Source of the DNA: Syncephalastrum monosporum B8922
Lineage: Eukaryota > Mucoromycota > Mucoromycetes > Mucorales > Syncephalastraceae
Assembly: GCA_000697355.1 (NCBI GenBank)
Contig: JNEN01000882.1
Coordinates: forward strand, 248,001-312,000
Direction: 5' to 3'
Length of the DNA stretch: 64,000 nucleotides
Shown: one piece after another, positions 46,018-57,141 of the stretch
Numbering within the stretch: position 1 is the stretch's first letter
Layout: every line of letters starts with the position of its first letter
Position numbers and translations under genes: made by a program
Notes under the pieces: generated by a model
Database searches by the model: none
Told to the model about the DNA's origin: nothing
What the model saw: only the letters and a program-made list of their open reading frames with translations

Positions 46018-47371
46018 TTCTGTAAGGGAAGGCTGGTTTCGGCTTGCCACCAAAGTGTTTTGGGCTGGCCTTGAATCACGGGCCAAACAACCCAAGAATT
46101 GAACCCTCCCCCTTTTCCAGACCCAGTCACACTCGTTCATCAAAATTCGCTGTCAAGCCCCCTCCAACATCCAACGTCCAGAGTACCTGGTTCCTCTTTG
46201 CATTAAACCTCTTATTTACGTGATGTACCTCAGCTCTCTCTATAGCTGTTCAATAAAGAGATTTTCTGTCTGTATGTAAATAAGGCTATAGTCTCATTAG
46301 TAATAATTAATGACGGAATCCTTCCTCTGTTATTACCATGGTATGTCGATCATAGACGACATGCCTGCTTCCTGGTTCTCCCCACTGCAGAGAGACCACA
46401 TTGCTAGTTACATACTACAGTAAGCTATTACCTGTATTGCAGTATGTATGTCTGTTATTCCGTGTGACTGCAAAGTTGCCGATCTTATGAAGGATGACAT
46501 GAGAAATTAATTTATACGGGCAAGACAGAAATACAGATAAGGTTTGGGAAGCTTAATAAAATTGTAAATTTATGGAACACTTTATCGTAATAAACTAAAC
46601 ATGAAAAGCAGAAAGACTCGAGGGATTTGCGTCCGAGCTCGCGGTAAAGCCAAGTGGATCCTGGTAAACACATTGACCGAGAAAGGAAAAAGAATGGGTC
46701 GTCAAATATAGATGGCGGGTAGCTGGCGGGTAGCTGGAAAAGGGCGCCATCATGCAAGTGAGGATGATGCTGCTGCTCGTCAATCTTGTATCATCATATG
46801 CTAACGGCATAAGCTCACACGCATAATTTCAAGCTCGTGGACAGAGATCCTTTGATGGAATGCCTGCTATATGAGATCACACTACGTAAAAAGATTGACC
46901 CGGGCTAAACCGACAACATTTTACACAATCCTGCTCATTATTATGGCATTTCAGGTTTCATACATGACAGACGCCATGATCACGCACATTACTTGATATA
47001 CAATGACAGACAAAAAAGATGCTTCTATGCTTTGTACTGTAGAAACAGGAAGACTGTCGACTCTTTGGATCACTCATGAAAAAGAACTGGAAAAAGGGGT
47101 GAAAGAAAGAGTCATCCATTTTTGTGACACTCGCACGGACCTTTTTGTATCCTCTCTTTCTTGGACTGCCTCATTTTTATCGAAAGCATTTTGCTCTGAA
47201 CAGCTTGAAATAGACCGGCCTGGAACCCACACAGCTGGCATACACATTGACGCACCTGCGAAAACCACAGTGGCGCGATACGCATGAATTCGTCTTTCTT
47301 TCCGCTCTTTCTCACTTTTGTCCCATCTTTGACTTCGCTGTCAACTTTACTTACTGCTTCCGCTCCTCGTG
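46018..47371. other. 1.35-kb divergent intergenic region
   Basis: AT-rich, with an 11-bp tandem duplication TGGCGGGTAGC (46713-46734). No supportable gene. Confidence 0.4.
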
Positions 47372-48559
47372 ATGGACGATAAGCCGCAGTCTCCAACTGC
47401 ACCGCAGTTTGCGCAGCCACCCGTAAAGCAGCCTCACCATGAGCAGCAGCACCGCCCTGCCGCCGGGAAACGTTCGCGCCGCCACCGATCGCATCGTCGC
47501 AGAGGTACATGTCATAGAGTGATTGCCTAGACTTGTTTACAACACCAGCTTTGCATCGTTTTCCTTACAACAGGCTCTCGTTATTTAGGCAGCAAGGATG
47601 AGATACGTTCCAGCACGCTTACCAAACTCAACACCACAAAGACCGCTGCGGCCAGTAACGGCGCACTGGGTCGCCGCAATTCCGAGCCAGCTTGGGGATC
47701 ACATGACAATAGTGCTTCGCCTGTTTCGGCCGTGTGGGCCCTTACCGCGCCGTCATGCCCATCTGCTACTAAAGATGACGCTTCTGCTGTGGCATCCAAA
47801 CCTACGAGCAATGCCTCGTCTCTACTTTTGGGTGATACGGCCATGACGACTGATATCAACGTTCCACAAAGCAGTGTCTCCTCGCCACCAGGACCAGCCG
47901 GCACCAAGGACAAAAAGCAACGACTTTACAAAACCGAACTTTGCCGGAACTGGCAGGAGAACGATCACTGCCGGTAAAGTTGGCTTGATTCTATCTCTCT
48001 CTTTTTTTTTTATCACATACACACATTCATACTGACCCTGTGAAGGTACGGCGACAAATGTCAGTACGCGCACGGACCGGAGGATCTCCGAGACATTGAG
48101 CGCCACCCGAAATACAAGACCCAAATTTGCCGAACTTTTTCTCGCACTGGATCATGCCCCTATGGCAGCCGCTGCACTTTTAAGCATGATGGAGAGGACG
48201 TCCAGGATTCACCGGCTGCTTCTGTGGACAAGTTTTCTACGAAGGAAAGTGTGTCATTCCCGTCGCCAGTGATGGAGAATGCCGCAGCCATTGTTCCCGC
48301 TCTTGCTACGCCTCCGTCTGCACTGGCCACGGTACCCTACACGTCTCCGTCGCCCATCATCCCTGATTTGAGCCTACTGCAGCTGCAGCAGCCACAGTCC
48401 CTCCTGCGCAATCGTATGGATGATCACCTGCCGCAGGATGCTGTCGATCTGTTACCTCAAACATTGTTGCCTGAACTATTTGGGCGCGATGACAGCACGC
48501 TTATCTCTTGCTTACCATCGCTGATCCTGCCAACCCAGCGCCGCAAACGCTTGCTGTAG
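47372..48559 (+). CDS. Tandem CCCH zinc-finger protein (TIS11/ZFP36-like)
   Basis: TIS11-type proteins bind AU-rich mRNA elements and promote decay. Three exons, with ATG at 47372 (MDDKPQSPTAPQ), a basic patch GKRSRRHRSHRR, then a Ser/Ala-rich linker. The two zinc fingers are CRNWQENDHCRYGDKCQYAH and CRTFSRTGSCPYGSRCTFKH, both of the Cx8Cx5Cx3H form, and each is preceded by the YKTELC/YKTQIC lead-in (R/KYKTEL) of the family. The fingers are split by an intron after the CHCR residues (donor near 47974, acceptor 48045). The C-terminus is Pro/Leu/Gln-rich and ends QRRKRLL. Target mRNAs are unknown. Confidence 0.92.
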
Positions 48560-48944
48560 CCACTCTATATATTCCTTTTTCCATCGCAGACCGCACACAT
48601 TGAAGCATGGTTAACCCAAAAACTCTTATAGCTTTCTAGCATCCATCCCCCTCCCCCTAGTTAGGACTGAGCACTCTCCGTCTTTTGCATTGCACATTAT
48701 TCCGGGGGCTCTGTGTATATCAATTTTTTTCCTTTTGCGCAAACAATGTCACAATTCAGTAAACTAAACAAAGAAATCACGGACACATGGTGCACAGCGC
48801 TGATCATGTGCTTACTGTCATCGCTGCCGCGATGCATTTCCAGGCGCTGAAGACGTCTGCCGTTTGCTATTTCCCGGCTCGACACCCTGTTTCCGGTCGA
48901 TCCAACGCTTGCGTGAGAAACTAACCTAATTTTTCTCTCCTTTG
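48560..48944. other. Convergent intergenic spacer
   Basis: Short 3'-3' region. If the SDS3-like gene uses one more splice (donor after the ADIL codons), its CDS could extend into this interval. Confidence 0.4.
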
Positions 48945-50824
48945 TCACGGTCTTACCAGAATGTCCGCCAGGTCTTGATCCAGTTCCTCTTGCTCTTTGG
49001 CGCCTGGGTTCGCATGGATATTGTACATAGTGTTTTGCCGGTCTATAGTAAATCAATGAGCTCATCTATTCAGAGGAATATCAGCACGTTATACTCACTT
49101 TGCCTTCGGCGTGAATGTTCATGACGTGACGGTGAGCCGTTATGCTGCGATCGGTCGAGATGCAGTTGATTCCTTTTCCGGAGATTGCGCCGATGATTGT
49201 GAAGACGGGTGTAAGCGTCGTGGAAGAGCTCAGCCGCGTCCAGATCATTGTCTCTGTCCTCGCGGACCTGTTTCCGTCGATCTTCAATGGTTTGCATAAT
49301 TACATCATAAAGACTGTGTCGCTCGGTCTGCACGAAAAATGAATAAAAAATCGACAGGCACTTGTCACTATAAGAGAGTACCTCATATTCGTCTTCTAAG
49401 GTGGTGATCTCGAGGTTGATACGCGTCTTCAAGGCTGTGATTTGGTACGTCATGAAACACTGGGCATCGGAAACCCTTTTTTCCCGCTCTTTTTCGAGGT
49501 CCGCGACCTCCTCCATGAATGCCTCATGGGTGCCTACATGGGGAATGGGTTCAGATGACTCGTGCTCTTTCACCGCACGTCATTGGAGCGATTTTTACCT
49601 TCCTGTATACTTCGTAATTCTTCCTGCAGCGAATGCACTTTGTTGCGATAAATTCTACAGGGGGATCAGTTCGTGTAACCATGGAAGAGCCAAGGCAAAA
49701 AAGAAAAGAACAAAAAAATAATCAAAGGAAAAGAAAATGAAAAGTAAATGAAAATGAAAAAATTAGGACATACACATCACTGTGTTCCCAAAACTCAGAG
49801 GTCATGGTGGTCATCAATTCGTTGCATTCGCGTAGCCTCCGCTTTTTGCGACTTTCGTTGCCTGGCTCATCTGAATAGGAGATGACGGAATAGGTTAAAT
49901 AGAAGTCGAGAGAAATCAGAAAGGCATACCTTGATCCCACTGAGGAGGGTCGTATTGGGAGTGGTATGGGTCATCGTAATAGTCATAGGCGTGGTAAGGC
50001 GCCTTGGGAGCAGGCGTGTGCCAAACGGAAGATGCGGCGGGAGGTGCAGGTGGGACAGGCGATGGATGATCGCGGAGTGAAGAAGCAGAAAGTTGACCAT
50101 GACCACGAACATGACCATGGCTTTGTCCTTGCGCTTGTGCTTGCGCTTGTGCTTGCGGCGCAGACGGTGGAGCAGACGGTGGAGGTGGATGCGGCGGTTG
50201 ATGGTTGGGATGGGACGGTGGATGATGTGGAGCAGCCAGCGGGTCTTCGTCGCGCCAGCGATTGTTCGATACGCGAAGGGGCAGGTCTTGAGATCGATGC
50301 GAATGCGACGGGGCCGACGGTATTGCTGGCGGAGGGTGATGCATGTGCTGGAGCTGCTGGAGCTGATGTGGATGCTGAGGCTGCGAGGGATAGTACGGCG
50401 AAGACGATGGAGGAGCAGCAGAGGCGGATGGCGGTGGGGGTGGCGGCTGCGGGCGGTCGTGGTGGTGGTGATAGTCCGCTGACATGTAAGATACCGGCGG
50501 TGGCAGGACAGGAGGAGGAGGAGCAGGAGGAGGGTGATGCATCGACACCGCGGAAGACGCAGTCTGCGGTGAGCTCGGAGGACGGCCGCTGCCATAGTAC
50601 CCGTAGCTGTTGTCATGTCGTCGGTGCTCCTGTGGCGACAACCCGAATTGTTTACCCATCGCCGACGAAGACGACGACGAAGAAGCCGACGATGGTGCAG
50701 GTGCGGCACTCGCAGGTGGAGGTCGCGATGGTGGAGGCATGACCGATGGAGGCGGAGGCGGCGGTGGTGGCAATCGCGCATCAGCACCGGCCTGTGCAAA
50801 GATATAGCCAAACTGTGGAAGCAT
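48945..50824 (-). CDS. SDS3: Sds3-like Rpd3 histone-deacetylase complex subunit
   Basis: Sds3 proteins tie the Rpd3/Sin3 deacetylase complex together. The start MLPQFGYIFAQAGAD at 50824 opens a very long Pro/His/Ser-rich low-complexity N-terminus (about 300 residues with poly-Pro and a QAQAQAQAQ stretch). A short exon codes SRKKRRLRECNEL, and further exons carry the Sds3 family helices: HSLQEELRSIQEG joined to THEAFMEEVADLEKEREKR, a second helix (INLEITTLEDEYE), and a Sin3-binding-type segment (DVIMQTIEDRRKQVREDRD). The C-terminus IHANPGAKEQEELDQDLADI resembles the conserved C-terminal DL motif. The last exon is ambiguous: reading through gives a stop at 48945; a splice would extend it. The family call rests on pattern recognition of the Sds3-like domain. 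Confidence 0.75.
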
Positions 50825-51520
50825 CGCCCGTGAAACAACTAAAAGAGGAGCGTAAGAAAAAAAGAAGCAACTTGAGTGGAGAATTTTGGTTTTTTTTAAA
50901 GCACAAGGCGCGCACCCGTAACTGGGGGGAGACAACGAAGTGGGGGGTCGCTCACCTTCTCTTTTGTGTGACAAACCCTTTGAACAGACCACGACAGACA
51001 TGCAAAAACTCTATTCCCTTTATATTCCCCAAAAACAAAATCTCGGCTACCTATCACTTCCCCATCTCACCACCATATATGTTATGGACATATATATACA
51101 CTGCAGCATTCTCTCGCCACTTACCCACCGCATATCCTTTTCATTCCCACATGTCGACTGACGGGGAAAGAGACGCGAATAAACCCAGCTGGTCATTGTC
51201 TCCTACCGACAAGTCATTCTGGTAGCAACCGTAACTCTTGGAAACGCAGCAAGAAATGGGGGGGAAAAAGCCATCACTTTTAAAAATGTTCTTTGTAACA
51301 TTGTCGAGTATGAGCAAAGCCCTGTATGCTCCATAAAGCAAATGCAAAAGAAAGGCGAAAAAAAAGAAGAGAATAATAATACAAAAGGGCTTCCTGATGT
51401 GACGGAGGGGATCGCTTCTATACAAAGTTTTGTTCACCCATAGGTTGGTAACTATTACTGACCGTTCATGCCCAGAGCGACGGGAATTTTTTCTTTTTGG
51501 TTTTGTGATTTTCATTGGTT
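50825..51520. other. Intergenic spacer between tandem minus-strand genes
   Basis: Contains the SDS3-like promoter and the 3' flank of the SMNDC1-like gene; no additional gene was found. Confidence 0.4.
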
Positions 51521-52346
51521 TCAGTCTTCATTATCGGCACCCTCGGCGGCATCGTACTGGTGCTTGCCTCGCCTGTTGTACGCTGTCATGCCCCGCCCAC
51601 TGCCCACAACGCCCACTACACAGACAAATCAGGCAATTAGCTCATGACGCGCGATCCCTATCTTTTTTTTTTCTTCGTCTTGTCTCGTTCCTGTAGTTAC
51701 CTTTGCCTTGCGGGTTATCCGGTGTCTTGAAGATACTCTTCTTATTGATCGGCGCAGCAACCATCTTCTTCTTCTTGCCCTTGTCACTACCCGAGGCAAA
51801 GTTGAGCCATGCACTCTTCTTGACCTCTTCCTCGTGGACTTTCTTCTTGGGCTGGCCTGGTGTCTTTTCCTTTTTGGGTTTTTTCACTACCACGTCCTCG
51901 AAAATGCCTTGACGCTTCTTATTATGTAATGCTTTCACGTCTTCGGCCTTCACCATCTCGTTGTCTTGGTATCCTTTGAATACAACCGAGAAGACCTGAT
52001 CCGCGCCACCGATGGCTGTGATGGTGGCTCGATAAAACTGTCCATCGCCCGCCCACCGTGCCATGACCTCTTGACCTACTGAGAACTCGTGTGCTTTGAG
52101 CGCAGCCGTCGCACCTCCTCCCGTCGGCGTGCTTGGCGACGATCCTTTCCGATCGACGGGTGACGCTGACGGACTCACGCTCTTCTTCTTGTTCTTCTGT
52201 TGTTGATGTTCGAGCTGCGACGTCAATGCAATGAGTTCCGTGAGATCGTGCTGCAGTTTCTTTAACTCTTCGTTATCCGGGTCTTTGGAAAGCGCAAGTT
52301 CCACTTGCTCGAGCTGGTATTGGTAGCTTTCCGTGTCATCGCTCAT
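51521..52346 (-). CDS. SMNDC1: Tudor-domain splicing factor (SMNDC1/SPF30-like)
   Basis: SPF30 acts in spliceosome assembly by binding symmetric dimethyl-arginine on Sm proteins. Start at 52346 gives MSDDTESYQYQLEQVELALS, a coiled-coil lead (QLEQVELALSKDPDNEELKKLQHDL) typical of the family. The Tudor domain runs FSVGQEVMARWAGDGQFYRA, TITAIGG, VVFKGYQDNEMVKAEDV, with the aromatic cage residues present (W, Y, F, Y). The C-terminus has the conserved WLNFASGSDKGKKKK and SIFKTPDNPQGKVGVVGSG segments; the last exon (after an 87-nt intron) supplies VGVVGSGRGMT and ends ADNED. The length (about 245 aa) agrees with the family. Confidence 0.94.
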
Positions 52347-52693
52347 ATTGCGGCGTGTGTGGTCAAGCGTAGGTGAAAAGCTGATGTGTTCTCCCGTCTG
52401 TGACATCAAGTTTCCTTTTGAAACCCAGACAGAAGAATTGGGAATTGGGATTTGGGACACACGTCAGAAATGAGCATAGCATTTTCATATCCGTAACTGC
52501 ACAGGGACATCGTCATTGCCGTACGCATACGTGTATGATGTATTTTTTATGCGAACAGGCTCAGCAGGCAAGGAATGGGGGCCGGGGGGGGGGTTATGTG
52601 TATATGTGCATGTTTGTATGAGTATAATAGAAAGCAACGAGGAAGGAAACGGCTAAGATAGGGATGTGTTGAAGTCAAAAGTAGGCAAGGGAT
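52347..52693. other. Intergenic spacer
   Basis: Short region with a G-rich run (52580-52594). Nothing else seen. Confidence 0.4.
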
Positions 52694-53965
52694 CTACTGT
52701 CGTGGCTCAGGGGTAGGAGATGCGCGTCCAAAGACAGTCGAGGCACGAGGGGATGCGGTGGTGCTCCGCAAGGCAGACGACGAATTGCGCCAGCTCTTAC
52801 GGGTCAAGTTATGGGACTCGTCGTAATCGGGCGTCTGCAGGTAGATACTCGTGCGGCTGTCCATGCCAGGACGCTGCTGTGATACCAAGAGCGGGTCGTC
52901 GTCGTCGTTCTCGAGCATTGCATATTTAGCAAACTCCTCGTTATCGCCAAAGAATTTCAGACGCTGGGCATTCTCCTTCTTGGACTGATATCGGTGCAGG
53001 AACCATAGAATGACAAGGATGAGAAGGACGAACAGCACGACGGCCGTGCCAAGCACACCCCACAGCCATGCAGGTACGGTGTGGAAGACGTCCGGGCCGT
53101 TGACGCACGTCAGGTCGGAGCTGCAGTATTCGGACAGACACTCGCGATCTTGTTCGCATTCAGCTCCCAATGGTTTGGCACTGATGCACGCATCATTGAC
53201 ACAGTACGTTCCAGTCGTGCAGTTGTCGCGAATAATGAGCTGCTGAACATCGTTGCCCTCACGATCCAAAGTGGAGTACATTGTTCTATTATCCGAGAAT
53301 GATAAGCTCCCCTGTACCTTTTTTTGTACCCTCTCGTCTCATACTCACGTGTCCATGCCACAGTTACCGCCCAGAGGAGCAGCTTTCATGAAGCAAGTAG
53401 CGTTCAAGCAGATCGGGTTGGTGCCAGCGCATTCATCATCACGTTGCTATTTACCAAGCAAAACAGAGGTTGAGTGATTCTTATCAAATTTACAGGCAAG
53501 GGAGTATGCGCGGCGTACCATTTCGCAGGATTGGCCAACCGCCACCTTGGGCGTACATTTCGAATTATCATCCGGGCAGAACGTGTTACCGGTGCATCGT
53601 TCAGGGAAAGGCCGGATCTTTGTGCTCCATCTGATGGGTGTTGGGGTCAATAGTCTGCAGTAATGCGTCCTTCTTCAGGCTTTACCCTTTGACATAATCT
53701 GTGTTGGTGCAGTTTCGATAATTGCACGTATACGTTGCAGGATCACAGAACAGATAAATGTTTTCGCAAGAATCGTTATATTCCCAACTTGCGCTGAAAG
53801 TAATCGTGTTCAGATGTAAGTATTCTCGTTATCTGTATCTTGGACTCGTCGTTTTGCCTACGTATAAATGGGTGTGGCGTCACACATTTCACCGTAGCGA
53901 AGGGCGATTACGGCGGATGGTGCTAATAAAGCGCATATTAACAGACATAAAACTGCCGAGCGCAT
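52694..53965 (-). CDS. Cysteine-rich single-pass (type I) membrane protein
   Basis: The protein begins MRSAVLCLLICALLAPSAVIA, a signal peptide (~1-21), at 53965. The ectodomain (about 200 residues over five exons) has many regularly spaced cysteines: FCDPATYTCNYRNC, CTGNTFCPDDNSKC, SCEM, CAGTNPICLNATC, NCGMD, CTTGTYCVNDAC, and AECEQDRECLSEYCSSDLTC. The last recalls disulphide knots of Dickkopf/EGF-like repeats. A transmembrane helix (LWGVLGTAVVLFVLLILVILWFL) and a cytoplasmic tail of about 110 residues with acidic and Ser/Arg clusters complete it. N-glycosylation sequons (NDS, NCT, NAT) occur. I do not recognise a named family; it resembles a fungal surface receptor or sensor by layout. Confidence 0.7.
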
Positions 53966-55447
53966 TGTGGTGGAATAAAGAAGAAAGAGAGGAAAAGAAA
54001 AAGGACGTGAAAGGGTGTGCAGAGAGATAAAAAAAGACGGATTGAGTTTTGTACATCCCTGGGAGGAAGCCAAAAATACCAACAATCAAATTCAAAGCCG
54101 CAAATGGCTGATTACACAGCCCTTCTTGTGTAACTCTGATATTCCTTGAATTCGCTGGCTGCTTTTCATTTTGGAGAGCCAAGGTCGTAGATTACTTGTG
54201 GGAACTCCTTTGCTTCCCCTTGTCGAAGTGCAGGCACATATTGCATGCCTGCTATACATAGATTGCCACATCACTTAGTGATGTATATAAGATAAAGTCC
54301 GCTTGTGGTGTTGCTGCTGTACACTGAGCTAAATAGCTTATCCTTTGCACAAGGATACTCAATTCAGCGACGAAACCCAAGCCCCGGTACATGAGACCTA
54401 GTCCATTTCCATGCTAGCTGTTACTGGCTCTGCAGAAGGCCTCAAAACGACCAATGCTTTCGCTTTCTGTTGCCCAGTCGACAGATCGATCGGTCAGATG
54501 GCAATTTCATCCCCGACCCAAATAATGCTCATACAGTTATGTAGAATTATGGTGTCTCTTCAAAATGATATGCATAGAGCATGTGAGAATTAAGAAGTAA
54601 TTAATGTGGCTGTAATACGACAGCGTGCTCGTGGAATAGTTTATATCTTATACAGCTTTATTGCTTATGATGCATAGCTTGATCACATCTGTGGAGGGGG
54701 ATCGCGTATGAAATGAGGATTTTGATTTGAATCGCCGAAAGAAAAATTTTTTTCTGGTATAAATGGAAGTGGGCAGTGGTTTGTGGGAGTGTTTTTTCTT
54801 TAGCTGCAAAGAAGACCTGGGTTATTGGCCCTACACACGGGGTACTTCGTGTACTCTTTTCAAAGCCAATGGGAAGTTCCTCCTGACTGACATTTGCCCA
54901 TAAAAAGGCCCATCCGTTCAGCCTAGAGACCTTGTGTTGAAGACGGGCATATGGACGGTGTTCGTATGAAGTGACAGACAGATCCGGGTGAGCTCCCTAG
55001 GAGCTTAACTTGAGGAGGGCACTCTCTTTGCAGTCCACACTTGTCTTATTTTTTTTTTATTCCAAAAAGTATGAATGATAAATGGAACAGGGCAAGACAA
55101 TGTCGTCCCGTCCCTAATCGAAGGGAAGAAGAGTCCTTCATGGACTCATTCTGTCCCGTGAGACATTTCTCACAGTAAAAGCAAAGGACATAATCCTACA
55201 TGTCTTTACGGTGGAGAGAGTGCTAAGGATAGTTTCTGTGTCTCTAAAGGCCTTGGGGTCAGTGAGGGAGATCATTAGGATCGGCAGAGGTGATATCTGT
55301 AGCTTAAGCGTCTTATGGTGTGCTTTGAACTAGCTTGGCGGTGGGACAGACGCGGGGCATTTGACGTCAGACGCAGCATTTTAATGTTTAATGTCTTAGG
55401 CCAAAGCACTAGACTGTATTTCTCTCTTCCCCACCAGCCTCGCCATC
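53966..55447. other. 1.5-kb intergenic region with hairpin-rich segment
   Basis: The left half is ordinary AT-rich spacer. Between 54700 and 55200 there are CCAAT/ATTGG and TATA-like words, several short inverted repeats and a T10 run; see the separate entry. No protein-coding frame. Confidence 0.45.
54920..55058 (+). ncRNA. Candidate structured non-coding RNA (speculative)
   Basis: A TATA-like CATAAAAAGG lies at about 54899-54908 with inverted CCAAT words upstream (54816-54820, 54866-54870). About 20-30 bases downstream begins a stretch that could pair end to end (GAC..GTGT near 54927-54937 with ACAC..GTC near 55037-55045), contains an internal 8-bp hairpin (54989-54996 with 55000-55007, loop CTA), and stops at a T10 run (55049-55058), the usual RNA polymerase III terminator. 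I do not recognise it as U1-U6, 5S, RNase P, MRP, SRP or tRNA. It may instead be promoter sequence or a repeat remnant. Confidence 0.2.
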
Positions 55448-57141
55448 ATGAAGAAAATTGGCAATGCTGCTTCTGCTATCAATATCAACTCGCCTATACC
55501 GACAAACTTAGCAGGTAGCGTCACTTTTGCTTTATGCCAGTCTAGCTCACCTTCCAAGGCGAATGCAAAAAGGCTGCCAAGATTCTGAATAGCTTTGTCG
55601 GTAAGTCATGCATATACTGGACTGTGTGGGACAGTATTTCTAAGTGCAATGTACATGTAGATCCCGGTCAAGGGTTAGACAAGGTCATTCCTCCCAATAT
55701 CTTAGAAAAAGCCCATGGTTTGGCTATCTTTACCGTCTTGAAAGCCGGTTTCCTTTTCTCAGGTCGCGCAGGTAGCGGCCTCGTCGTATCACGGTAAAAC
55801 GCTTATACAATTGCTTGCTTTCCTTTTTGATAACACCCGTATTTTCCCTTATTTCTTTCGTAGCCTTCCTGACAACAGTAAGTAGGATCATACTCCTTCC
55901 GCTTTCCTTTGAAGACTCATTTGCGTTGTGTGATAGCCTGGTCTGCTCCTTGTGCTATCGGCACCGGCGGCATGGGCGCAGGAGGCCAGATAGGTAAGAA
56001 AGCGATCCAAAGGGACGGCTTTATCGAGGCCGGGATTACAGAGACTCGGCGACTCATGCCATGCGCGCATCTGTCTGTCATATTATTAGGTGCCGAGTTG
56101 ACCGACTTTGTACTGGTGCTCAATACCAAGGACGCTGTCAAAACATTCAGCCAGTTTGGCAACGTTTCGTTGGGTGGCAACGTGTCGGGTACGTAAACGG
56201 CGGGTAGAATCCACTAGCGTGGAAAGCTGCTTTAGGCTCAAATTTTCGTATCTTTTTTTTTTCTCTGCTCTAGTCGCGGCTGGACCGATTGGACGAAACG
56301 CGGAAGCATCAGGTTCTGCGAGTCTCAAAGCGATCTCGGCCGTCTATTCCTATAGCAAGACCAAGGGCTTCTTTGCGGGTGTTTCACTCGAGGGTTCCGT
56401 CATTTTAACCCGCGGCGACGCTAATGAGAAGTTTTATGGACGGAAGGTGTCTTCAAAGGAACTTCTCGACGGCACTGTTCCCCCGCCCCAGGAAGCAGAT
56501 GCGCTCTACCGGGCCCTTAACGCACGTTTCCACACGCTGGGAAACACAGGTGCCATGTACAGCCGCGGCAGTGCCGATGGAGGTAGCAATGGTAGTCCTA
56601 ATAGCTTTAGTCGATCACCCACGTACAAGGGTAGCGCGGGTATTTCTGCTCCCGGATCCCTGAGACAGCCGCCTGGGTCCACACGGGCTCCTGTAGCAGC
56701 ACCCGCGTCAAACTACCACAGCCAGCCCGCGCCCCCTTCGTATACACAGTCTGCTCAAGCCTATGGCGGTCAAACCCAAACCTACGGAGGTCAGCCGCAA
56801 ACCTATGGAGGTCAGCCGCAAGCCTATGGAGGTCAGCCTACGCCACTGTCCGCGGTCGGGACGGTGCGCAAAGCACCACCGCCTCCGCCGAGTCGTCGGC
56901 CTCAAGAACCGACAGCGCGTGCGTTGTATGACTTTGACGGTGAGCAAGCTGGTGATCTGAATTTCCGCGAAGGTGATATTGTCACGATCGTGCAAAAGAG
57001 TGACAGTCAGGACGACTGGTGGACGGGAAAGATCGGTAACCGTCAGGGCATAGTAAGTGCATGTCACGCGATAAAAAGCAGGTTTACTTATGATATCGCC
57101 AATGTCTATAGTTTCCAGCCAACTATGTCCAAATGCAGTAA
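55448..57141 (+). CDS. YSC84: SYLF- and SH3-domain protein (Ysc84/Lsb3, SH3YL1 family)
   Basis: These proteins bind phosphoinositides and actin through the SYLF domain and act at endocytic patches. About eight exons. The start codes MKKIGNAASAININSP. SYLF features: ECKKAAKIL, IPPNILEKAHGLAIFTVLKAGFLFSGRAGSGL, RLPDNTWSAPCAIGTGG, GGQIGAELTDFVLVLNTKDAV, GPIGRNAEASG and YSYSKTKGFFAGVSLEGS. A 14-nt microexon (55864-55877) joins VVSRL to PDNT. A Tyr-Gly-Gly-Gln repeat linker follows, then the SH3 domain: [41 protein letters not shown]. The last intron restores [11 protein letters not shown] and a TAA at 57139. It resembles yeast Lsb3/Ysc84 and human SH3YL1. Confidence 0.95.
55864..55877 (+). other. 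14-nt microexon in the SYLF-SH3 gene
   Basis: CCTTCCTGACAACA lies between acceptor TTTCGTAG and donor GTAAGTAG. Only its inclusion gives the invariant SYLF string SRLPDNTWSAP. It is one of the shortest exons in the window. Confidence 0.85.
56762..56839. repeat. 21-bp tandem repeat coding YGGQPQT units
   Basis: About 3.7 copies of a 21-bp unit (56762-56782, 56783-56803, 56804-56824, partial to 56839) in the linker between SYLF and SH3. Confidence 0.9.

Noticed and set aside
49867..50838. Long minus-strand His/Arg-rich frame overlapping the SDS3-like gene
   Set aside because: It is a shifted-frame shadow of the Pro/His/Ser-rich coding region; codon bias and domain content favour the SDS3 frame.
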